A DNA stretch of 7,331 nucleotides from Candidatus Zhuqueibacterota bacterium (lineage in GTDB: Bacteria; Zhuqueibacterota; Zhuqueibacteria; Residuimicrobiales; Krinioviventaceae). A program made the translations under genes and the position numbers. The notes beneath the pieces are model-generated. The model saw only the letters and a program-made list of their open reading frames with translations, made no database searches and was not told where the DNA came from. How positions within the stretch are numbered: position 1 is the first letter of the stretch; every line of letters starts with the position of its first letter. Of the stretch, positions 1-5,658 are shown one piece after another. The DNA lies in contig RQOI01000644.1 in assembly GCA_003854995.1 (NCBI GenBank), positions 1 to 7,331 on the forward strand, given 5' to 3'.

Positions 1-66
1 CCAGGTTCGGACGAGCCAGGAGACCTGCCAAAAATGCCATTGAGCGACCTTCGCGGGTGAGGTGAG
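1..66 (+). promoter_or_regulatory. Cobalamin (AdoCbl/B12) riboswitch, 3' part only
   Basis: The B12 box AGCCAGGAGACCTGCC, the signature core of the cobalamin riboswitch family (Rfam RF00174), is present intact at 14-29. It is followed at about 46-63 by a small hairpin-forming stretch (ACCT, loop TCGCGGGTG, AGGT). This resembles the hairpin downstream of the B12 box whose loop makes the kissing contact in this class. The 5' half of the aptamer lies before the window. With the intrinsic terminator at 88-119, this fits a transcriptional off-switch in which bound cobalamin stops expression of the downstream receptor and surface-protein genes. The box is seen directly; the ligand and mechanism are inferred from the family. 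Confidence 0.87.
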
Positions 67-87
67 CACGTCTCTTCGACAAAATCC

Positions 88-119
88 CCCAACTGAACGC
101 GCGTCGGTTGGGTTTTTTT
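88..119 (+). terminator. Intrinsic terminator, probable riboswitch expression platform
   Basis: CCCAACTG (88-95) pairs with CGGTTGGG (105-112) through eight base pairs including one T-G wobble; A96-T104 can extend the stem. Seven T residues follow at 113-119. This is a textbook rho-independent terminator, about 60 bases after the B12 box and 129 bases before the receptor start codon. Its position between aptamer and gene makes it the likely regulated attenuator. I did not find a convincing antiterminator strand, which may lie in the missing 5' part. Bases 120-184, between terminator and repeat, show nothing I can name. Confidence 0.82.
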
Positions 120-184
120 ATGCCCGCCGCGAGATCGCTCCACTGATGAGCCAGGACATGACCGAACAAGTGAGATCTTGGCGC

Positions 185-315
185 GGCCTTTGGCCGCAAC
201 TCAAAATATCCAAACCACCGAGTGCACCGAGACCACCGAGCAAATAAATGAAACAAAACTTTACATCTTTAAAAAAACGTCTGTTTTTCATCTTTGGCCC
301 TCGGCGTTCTCGAGT
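185..315 (+). repeat. Dispersed 9-bp periodic repeat element, copy 1 (overlaps the receptor start)
   Basis: Bases 185-260 match 2486-2561 with 69 of 76 identities and no gaps. The block opens with a GGCCTTTGGCC mini-palindrome; in this copy GCGGCC-TTT-GGCCGC at 183-197 is a perfect 6-bp hairpin. Three tandem 9-mers follow (ACCACCGAG, TGCACCGAG, ACCACCGAG, 214-240), then ATGAAACAAAACT. The opposite arm is recognisable at about 276-315 (AACGTCTGTTTTT, then a degenerate CCTCGGCGTTCTC) after a spacer of only about 15 bases, against about 50 in copy 2. The ATG inside the element, at 248, is the start codon of the TonB-dependent receptor. The 'QTTEGTET...' style of repeat is familiar from many environmental bacterial genomes; its biology is unknown to me. 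Confidence 0.75.
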
Positions 316-2479
316 TTTGAATATCTGCATTTTTATCCCTCTTTTCGCTTTTGGCCAGTCTGATGTCAAGATCACAGGACATGTTCTCGACGCCGAAACC
401 CGGCAACCGCTGGCCGGCGCCAATGTGCAGGTGACGGGCTATGCCCTGGGCGCGGCGACGGCGGCGGACGGCTCTTTTCAGATCGACAACCTGCTGAACG
501 GCGAGTACATCCTGCGGGCCGATTTCATCGGCTATCAGGGCGCTGCAAAGCCTGTCTTTATAACTGACGACCAGCCGGCCGAGGTCTCTTTTCAGCTGCA
601 GCGAGAGGTGCTCGAGATGGAGGGCGTGCAGGTGACGGCGCCGCGACATGCGGCGGCGATCGAGGTCATCGTGTTGACCCGCCGCGACATCGAGCGGACC
701 CAGGCGACCTCGCTGGGCGAGCTGCTCAGATATGTCGCCGGCGTGGACGTTCAGGATGCCGGCGCCCAGCATAAAGTCTCGATTCGCGGCAGCCGAGCGA
801 ACCAGGTGCTCGTTCTGCTCGACGGCGTCAAGCTGAACGACGACATGACCGGCGAGGTGGATCTGGCCGTCGTGCCGTTGAACGCTGTCGAACGAGTGGT
901 CATTCGCAAGGGCGCCTCGGCAGAGGCCGGGAGCGGCGCCATCGGCGGACTCATCCAGATCATCAGCGGCGCGGCAGACGAGACGGTGAGCCTGACGGCA
1001 AAGAGCGGTTCGTACGGCTTGTTTGCGCTCGAGCCATCGCTGTCGGCGCGCTGGCAGGACTATGCGGTCCTGGCCTCCCTGCAAGCCCTGCAGTCGGATG
1101 GCGACTTTCCGTTCACCCAGGTGCACCCGGACGGCCAGAGCGATAAGCAGCAGCGCCGTAACGCCGATCTGTGGTCGAGGAATTTATTCACTCGTCTGGG
1201 CTTTGCCGGCGATGAACACCAGCTGTTCTTCCGCTATCAGCACTTTGCCGCCGAGCGCGGTCAGCCGGGACGCCTCTATTACCTCACGCCGTTCGCGCGC
1301 TCGCGACTGACCAGACAGATATTGGGCAGCGACTATCGGTTTGCGATGGGGAAATGGCGAATGCAGGCGCAGGCGAACCACTCGCGCCGCGTGTCGGAGA
1401 GCTCTAATATCGCGCCGGCTCTCGCCGATCTCTCTTTTGGCGCAACGCCGCAGCTCCATTTCAGCAACGACGTGCGGACAACTCAGCTCAACGCCGGCGT
1501 CGCGCAGCAGAGCAGCGCCTGGCTGGCGACTGAACTGGGATGCGAAGTCAAGCTCGTGCGCTTTGCCGATCAAAACCTGCTCGCCACGGATAGCCCTGCA
1601 GTCCTGGCGAAAGATAAATCTTTTGCCGTCTTGCTGAAACAGGACTATCAGTTCGACAGACGGAAATTCAGTCTGCGATTCTCGCCCGTCATCCGCTATG
1701 ATGGCGCGCGACTGCAGTGCGATGGGACGATTCGCCGCGAGGAGCAGTGGAGCCCGCAGGTCAATGCGTTTCTCTCGTATGGCGCAGAGAGCAGAATATT
1801 CTTCGCCGCCGGCGTGGGGCGTGCTTTTCGCATGCCCACCTTTGCCGATCTGTTCTACCAGGATTTTCGCGTCCAGGGCGCGGCCGATCTGTTGCCGGAG
1901 AAGAGCCTGGACCGCCAGGTCACTCTCGGCAGCCGGTTCACGGCGTTCGGCGAGTGGCAATTCGATATGACCGCTTTCCGCAATCGCATCGCGGACATGA
2001 TCGTCTGGCGGCTCGGCAGCTTTGAGTTCTTTCGGCCCTACAATACCGATGCCGAGCTGACGGGCCAGGAGTATTCGCTGACCGGTTCGCTCTTTGCCGA
2101 CGCCCTGACGCTGAGCGGCAGCTACATGCACCTGCAAGCGCTGAACAAAAATGATAACGTCACCCTCTACGACAAACAGCTGCCATTTCGGCCGCAGCAC
2201 ACGCTCAAAGCTGCCCTGGATCTCGAATTGAGCGACTGGCGCTCGAGCCTGCTGTTTCGTCTTGTCGGGCCGCGATACATCACCGAAGCGGACACGAAAT
2301 CAATGCCGGCCTATGCGGTACTGGACTGGACAGCGCACTGGCGCGTCACGCTCGGCAAATTAGAATCGCAATTGCAGTTCGCCATTTACAATGTGCTGGA
2401 TGAAGAATACCAGATCTTGCGCGACATGCCGCTGCCCGGCCGCGAATGGCGGATTGGCGTGAGCGTGAATTATAAATGA
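248..2479 (+). CDS. btuB: BtuB-like TonB-dependent outer-membrane receptor (vitamin B12 uptake)
   Basis: This 743-residue protein would bind a scarce ligand at the cell surface and import it into the periplasm using TonB energy. Residues 1-36 form a signal peptide: lysine/arginine-rich start, hydrophobic VLNICIFIPLFAF, likely cleavage after AFG. Residues 40-118 are a carboxypeptidase-regulatory-like domain (G.V.D..T..PL.GANV, FIGYQ). EGVQVTA at 125-131 is a plausible TonB box. The plug spans about 135-240, with SIRGSRANQVLVLLDGVKLN at 178-197 and AIGGLIQII near its end. The rest is a 22-strand-type barrel ending in the usual YNVLDEEYQ...PLPGREWRIGVSV. Cobalamin is inferred from the B12 riboswitch upstream and the BtuB-like plug, plus the propeller gene behind it. 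ATG 248 is preferred (GAG seven bases upstream); the next in-frame ATG is codon 124, beyond the signal peptide. A TTG at 317 would leave a shorter leader. The first ~20 codons lie within a dispersed repeat. Confidence 0.86.
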   Translation: MKQNFTSLKKRLFFIFGPRRSRVLNICIFIPLFAFGQSDVKITGHVLDAETRQPLAGANVQVTGYALGAATAADGSFQIDNLLNGEYILRADFIGYQGAAKPVFITDDQPAEVSFQLQREVLEMEGVQVTAPRHAAAIEVIVLTRRDIERTQATSLGELLRYVAGVDVQDAGAQHKVSIRGSRANQVLVLLDGVKLNDDMTGEVDLAVVPLNAVERVVIRKGASAEAGSGAIGGLIQIISGAADETVSLTAKSGSYGLFALEPSLSARWQDYAVLASLQALQSDGDFPFTQVHPDGQSDKQQRRNADLWSRNLFTRLGFAGDEHQLFFRYQHFAAERGQPGRLYYLTPFARSRLTRQILGSDYRFAMGKWRMQAQANHSRRVSESSNIAPALADLSFGATPQLHFSNDVRTTQLNAGVAQQSSAWLATELGCEVKLVRFADQNLLATDSPAVLAKDKSFAVLLKQDYQFDRRKFSLRFSPVIRYDGARLQCDGTIRREEQWSPQVNAFLSYGAESRIFFAAGVGRAFRMPTFADLFYQDFRVQGAADLLPEKSLDRQVTLGSRFTAFGEWQFDMTAFRNRIADMIVWRLGSFEFFRPYNTDAELTGQEYSLTGSLFADALTLSGSYMHLQALNKNDNVTLYDKQLPFRPQHTLKAALDLELSDWRSSLLFRLVGPRYITEADTKSMPAYAVLDWTAHWRVTLGKLESQLQFAIYNVLDEEYQILRDMPLPGREWRIGVSVNYK

Positions 2480-2485
2480 AAACCT

Positions 2486-2654
2486 GGCCTTTGGCCGCAA
2501 CCAAAAATATTCAAACCACCGAGGGCACCGAGACCGCCGAGAAAATAGATGAAACAAAACTGTGTAAAAAAGTTTATCACGTTTACACTAGGCATCATTG
2601 TGGCAGAAAAGAACGTCTGTTTTTCCTCTGTGGTCCTCGGTGTTCTCCGTGGTT
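2486..2654 (+). repeat. Dispersed 9-bp periodic repeat element, copy 2 (imperfect inverted-repeat structure)
   Basis: This copy begins seven bases after the receptor stop codon, in the same orientation as copy 1. The left arm has three 9-mers, ACCACCGAG, GGCACCGAG and ACCGCCGAG (2515-2541). The right arm, about 2625-2654, reads on the complement as ACCACGGAG, AACACCGAG, GACCACAGAG, so the element can fold into one long imperfect hairpin with a loop of roughly 80 bases. It appears fuller and less eroded than copy 1. The internal ATG at 2549 opens a 52-codon frame ending at 2705-2707; I do not regard it as a gene. The element fills most of the gap between the receptor and the propeller gene. 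Confidence 0.78.
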
Positions 2655-2728
2655 ATATTGTTTATCTTCTAGGCTCAATAACTTTTTTAAAAAACACGAT
2701 ATTTTAGATTTTTACTACAGAGGTATTT

Positions 2729-4648
2729 ATGGAGAATTCAATGAAAAATCCCCTCTCAAAAATCCTGTTTATCCTGTTCATCCTGTCGAAAATCGCCCTT
2801 GCCGACGTCCCGCGCACGCTCTATGCCATCAACGGCTCGGCCGAGACCCTGTCCAAAATGACCCTCGATGCGCACAGCATTGCGCAGAACGTCGCGCAGA
2901 CCGGCCAGATGCCGAATCACATTGCGGCGCACGCGGACAGGCTCTACATCGTCGATTCCGGCACCAGCGATATCAAGATTCTCGATCCGACGACCGATCA
3001 GATCGTCCGCACCATCGCCCTCAGGCCGGGCGCGAATCCGTGGGATATCGAGTTCGTCGGCGTCGATCGGGCGTATGTCTCGAACTGGGTGGCGAACACC
3101 ATCTCGGTGGTCGATCTGGCAAGAGGAAAGATCGTGCAAGAAATAGCGGTCGGCAAAGGACCGGAGGACATTCTCATCCACGACAATCTGGCCTTTGTGA
3201 CCAACACCGGTTATGCGGGCTGGGGTCTGCCGTACGACGGCGGCACGGTGAACATGATCGATATTTTGACTGACACGGTGATCGACACCATCGCCGTGCC
3301 GACCAATCCGCAAAAAGCCGCGCTGGCGCCCGATGGCCGGGTGCATGTGCTGTGCACGGGCGACTATGCCGAGCAGGTCGGCTGCGTCGTGGTCATTGAT
3401 CTCTACACCGGTCCGGCTTGGGACACGCCGGCCGTCGTCGACACCATCCTGCTCGGCGGTGCGCCCGGCGATCTTGAGATCACGACCTCGGGCCAGGCTT
3501 ATGCCATCGCCTGGGGGGACGGGACAAACGGTTTTTTGTATTCCTATGATGCCTTCAGCGGGACAATCGCTCACGATGCGCAGAATCCGCTGAAGGTCGG
3601 TCCCAACGCCGGCGATCTGCTGTACGACGGTCGCGAGGAGTGTCTCTGGATCGCGTGCATGCAAGCCTGGGGCGGCGACGGCTATGTACAGAAATTTGAT
3701 CTCGCCGCCGGCTCCATCTGGACATCGGACGTCCTCGGCAACGGCACGCAAAAGCTGGCGCTGCTGGAAAAAATCTGGGAGGTCACGCCATGGGCTGATG
3801 CCGTGGTCGCGTTTTCACCTGGCCTAGGCGCCGGTTTTGGGCAGAACTATTTTCCCCACAATGTCCTCGGTCCGCCGGACCCCTCCCCTGGATTGTCTGA
3901 AAGCCGCGCGAGCATCAAGCCGCAGGAGGTGCTGTCGCTGGGTCACGGCGGCGAGATCATTCTGAAATTCAGCGACAACATCATCTTCGATGGCCCTGGC
4001 CCCGATTTCACCGTGTTTGAGAATCCGTTCATCTCGATTATTGACGGGAAGCCATTTATCGAGGCCGGCATTGTCGCGGTCGGTCAGGACGAGATTCATT
4101 TTGTCGAGTTTCCCTACGACACCTCATCCTGGGCAGGGCTGGCCGGTGTGACGCCAACGAAGAACAGCTATGAATTCACCAATCCGGCCGTCTCCGGCGG
4201 CGACGCGTTCGATCTCGCCGACGTGGGACTGGCCTGGGCGGCTTACGTTAAAATCACGGATCTCGGCGATATAAAGAAAGAGGGGCAATGGAACGGCGAT
4301 TTTGATCTCGATACTGTGGTGGCAGTGCATTATGCCGCGAATGACGGCAGCAGCCCCATCATCTCGCCGCGCGATCTCTCGCTGCAGCAGAATTATCCGA
4401 ATCCCTTCAACGCCGGCACGACCATTCGCTTCGCGATGCCGTTCGACGGCGTCGTCTCGCTCGATATTTTCAATGCCTCCGGCCAGTGGCTGGCATCGCT
4501 GCTCAACGGGCCGATGCAGGCAGGCCCGCACGCGGTCGAATGGGATGGCTGCAATCGGCAGGGTCAGCGGGTGAGCAGCGGCACCTACTTGGCGAGACTG
4601 AAAGTAGGAGGGCGGATCGAAGCGATTCGCATGACGGTGGTGCGCTGA
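2729..4648 (+). CDS. Secreted beta-propeller surface protein with C-terminal sorting domain, BtuG-like
   Basis: This 639-residue exported protein has three parts. After a signal peptide ending about SKIALA-D (residue 26), residues 28-345 form a YncE/YVTN-type beta-propeller with recurrent blades such as RLYIVDSGTSDIKILD (71-86), RAYVSNWVANTISVVDL and VNMIDILTDTVIDTI. Residues 355-540 form a second beta-rich region containing GGEIILKFSDNIIFDGPGPD and FTVFENPF (408-434), a signature I associate with proteins annotated only as 'cell surface protein'. Residues 550-639 are a FlgD-like/type IX-type C-terminal domain (LQQNYPNPFN, WDG, SSGTYLARL). It follows the BtuB-like receptor behind a B12 riboswitch, the gene order of Bacteroides btuB-btuG, so a role in surface cobalamin capture is a reasoned inference. 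Unlike Bacteroides BtuG it has no lipobox cysteine. ATG 2729 has AGAGG five bases upstream; ATG 2741, with GGAG six bases upstream, is an equally good start. The AT-rich stretch 2683-2718 could hold its own promoter. Confidence 0.85.
   Translation: MENSMKNPLSKILFILFILSKIALADVPRTLYAINGSAETLSKMTLDAHSIAQNVAQTGQMPNHIAAHADRLYIVDSGTSDIKILDPTTDQIVRTIALRPGANPWDIEFVGVDRAYVSNWVANTISVVDLARGKIVQEIAVGKGPEDILIHDNLAFVTNTGYAGWGLPYDGGTVNMIDILTDTVIDTIAVPTNPQKAALAPDGRVHVLCTGDYAEQVGCVVVIDLYTGPAWDTPAVVDTILLGGAPGDLEITTSGQAYAIAWGDGTNGFLYSYDAFSGTIAHDAQNPLKVGPNAGDLLYDGREECLWIACMQAWGGDGYVQKFDLAAGSIWTSDVLGNGTQKLALLEKIWEVTPWADAVVAFSPGLGAGFGQNYFPHNVLGPPDPSPGLSESRASIKPQEVLSLGHGGEIILKFSDNIIFDGPGPDFTVFENPFISIIDGKPFIEAGIVAVGQDEIHFVEFPYDTSSWAGLAGVTPTKNSYEFTNPAVSGGDAFDLADVGLAWAAYVKITDLGDIKKEGQWNGDFDLDTVVAVHYAANDGSSPIISPRDLSLQQNYPNPFNAGTTIRFAMPFDGVVSLDIFNASGQWLASLLNGPMQAGPHAVEWDGCNRQGQRVSSGTYLARLKVGGRIEAIRMTVVR
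2762..2788 (+). repeat. Second 9-bp periodic triad, inside the signal-peptide codons
   Basis: Three tandem 9-mers, ATCCTGTTT, ATCCTGTTC and ATCCTGTCG, run head to tail and encode the ILFILFILS hydrophobic core of the propeller protein's signal peptide. On the complementary strand this reads as CAGGATGAACAGGATAAACAGGAT-like sequence, a dispersed repeat type I recognise from intergenic regions of many environmental bacteria. Because the period is a multiple of three, the triad is translatable without stops in this frame. Family membership rests on recognition rather than a second copy here, since no other copy occurs in the window. Confidence 0.6.
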
Positions 4649-4664
4649 TGTCATTGACCTTCAC

Positions 4665-4726
4665 TTGACCCGATCCCTGCAAGAAATACCTGAATCTGAT
4701 CCGATCCCAGCGAGGGATCGGGTCAA
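4665..4726. repeat. Inverted-repeat/hairpin block upstream of the Uma2 gene
   Basis: TTGACCCGATCCCT (4665-4678) is the exact inverted complement of 4713-4726. A third related unit, TGATCCGATCCC (4697-4708), pairs with the same right arm to give a tighter 12-bp stem (one G-T) around the five-base loop AGCGA. Two alternative foldings are thus possible. The block lies 16 bases after the propeller gene's stop codon and could act as its terminator or as a barrier to mRNA decay. No T-run follows directly, so it is not a canonical intrinsic terminator. Similar units recur after the Uma2 gene. Confidence 0.72.
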
Positions 4727-4796
4727 TGATAACTCTAAAAATACTTGCATCCTTTTTTATAATTGTTCATATTCATATCAAGAGATAATGAAAATC

Positions 4797-5354
4797 ATGA
4801 GTGTAAATATGTCATTAGCTGAGAAAAAAATAGTTTTCACCTATCAGGATCTCCTCAATTGGGAAGATGATCAAAAACGACACGAATTGATCGAGGGGGA
4901 GCATTTCATGACGCCGTCGCCGAATACGCATCATCAGGAAATCAGCATGAACTTGTCATGGTTTTTGCGAACCTATATTGAAAGGCATAAACTGGGCAAA
5001 CTGTTTGCCGCTCCCACCGATGTTGTTTTATCCGATATGGATGTTTTTGTGCCCGATTTGTTCTTTATCGCAAAAGTAAAAATTGTTCACATCGAAAAAC
5101 AGTATGTGAAGGCAGCGCCTGACCTGGTGATTGAGATTCTCTCCCCCGCAACGGCAGACCGCGATAGAGAGACCAAGTTCAAGCGCTATGCGTTGTACGG
5201 CGTCAAAGAGTACTGGATCGTTGATCCGGCAAAGCGGCAGATTGAGGTATTTAATTTGGCCAGGCAGGAGCTGATCGAGCGTTTTGGCAAGGATGGAGTG
5301 TTGAATACGCCGACGTTTCCGGATATTGACCTGGAGGTGAAAAAGATATTTTGA
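4797..5354 (+). CDS. Uma2 family protein (DUF820), PD-(D/E)XK nuclease fold
   Basis: The 185-residue product matches the usual Uma2 size and motif order. N-terminal FTYQDLLNWEDDQ...HELIEGE (14-34) is followed by MTPSPNTHHQEIS (38-50) and VPDLFFI (85-91). The core then reads APDLVIEILSP (107-117), RDRETKFKRY (122-131) and GVKEYWIVDP (135-144). Asp87, Glu113 and Lys127 fit the predicted nuclease catalytic triad of this fold. The physiological role of Uma2 proteins is largely unknown; they are often multicopy and mobile. ATG 4797 is chosen because AAGAGA sits 11 bases upstream; ATG 4788 and ATG 4809 are alternatives. The upstream in-frame TTG at 4665 would translate the hairpin block and is unlikely. 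The gene is visibly AT-richer than its neighbours and is bracketed by related repeat units, suggesting separate acquisition. Confidence 0.88.
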   Translation: MSVNMSLAEKKIVFTYQDLLNWEDDQKRHELIEGEHFMTPSPNTHHQEISMNLSWFLRTYIERHKLGKLFAAPTDVVLSDMDVFVPDLFFIAKVKIVHIEKQYVKAAPDLVIEILSPATADRDRETKFKRYALYGVKEYWIVDPAKRQIEVFNLARQELIERFGKDGVLNTPTFPDIDLEVKKIF

Positions 5355-5397
5355 CACCGATCTAAATTGACCTGATCCGTCCGAGGAATCGGCTCAG
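5351..5397. repeat. Degenerate repeat block downstream of the Uma2 gene, related to 4665-4726
   Basis: TTGACACCGATC (5351-5362) and TTGACCTGATCC (5367-5378) resemble the TTGACCCGATCCC units on the other side of the Uma2 gene. GGAATCGGCTCA (5385-5396) resembles their inverted partner. The order direct, direct, inverted is the same in both blocks. The Uma2 stop codon (5352-5354) lies inside the first unit. The hairpin here is weaker, with mismatches, and has no T-run. Confidence 0.5.
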
Positions 5398-5658
5398 TAC
5401 TCAAGTCATCGCGATGCCCCGCCCGATGAATGCAAACGATCTCTGCTGAAGAAAATATCACATTATTCGGAACTGCTTCAGGCTCCCGGGTGCGGGACGT
5501 CTGCGGTGATTCAGGGCGTTGTTTGTATAGTTCCTGCCCATGGGGACAATCGACATTTTTTAGGCAAAAGGTTCGCGCCGATGGGGAAAAGCGCATGACA
5601 GTTCACGATGTATATTGGTCGCGAAAATAAATCTTGTGACATGGAGGTTATCAAGAAC
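5398..5658. other. Gene-free intergenic stretch before the second receptor
   Basis: I see no convincing coding sequence here. A 66-codon open frame at 5430-5630 has no recognisable protein motif and a composition unlike a protein. There is no B12 box or other riboswitch signature I can recognise. CCCATGGG near 5538 is a short palindrome and ATTTTTTAG follows near 5555, but no proper terminator stem precedes the T-run. The promoter of the downstream receptor is presumably here; TATATT near 5611 is a possible -10 hexamer without a well-spaced -35. Confidence 0.45.

Noticed and set aside
1184..2200. Long minus-strand open frame inside the receptor gene
   Set aside because: It is a high-GC antisense shadow of the receptor; its translation shows no domain, signal or sensible composition.
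185..2654. CRISPR array or transposon ends as an explanation for the 9-bp units
   Set aside because: Only three immediately adjacent units occur without spacers, so this is not CRISPR. No transposase gene or target-site duplication is visible, so an insertion sequence cannot be claimed.
2652..2688. GTTAT...ATAAC hairpin followed by six T residues, terminator-like
   Set aside because: The stem is only five A/T-rich pairs with a bulge and a long loop, so it is too weak; the T-run is part of a general AT-rich stretch (TTTTTTAAAAAA).
2549..2707. A 52-codon frame starting at the ATGAAACAAAACT of repeat copy 2, with hydrophobic segments
   Set aside because: It opens at the same internal ATG as the receptor start in copy 1, but there is no clear ribosome binding site beyond the repeat and no recognisable product. 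It is most likely incidental translation of the repeat.
2476..3273. A 265-codon open frame overlapping the receptor stop by ATGA
   Set aside because: It is a translation of repeat copy 2 followed by a shifted frame of the propeller gene; the residues are arginine/histidine-rich without domain features, while the 2729 frame has clear domains.
2756..3751. Long minus-strand open frame inside the propeller gene
   Set aside because: It is an antisense shadow. Its C-terminal QDEQDKQDF is simply the complement of the 9-bp triad, which helped identify that repeat but is not a gene.
5430..5630. Small plus-strand open frame between the Uma2 gene and the second receptor
   Set aside because: No motif, no good ribosome binding site and an unnatural residue mix; more likely non-coding leader.
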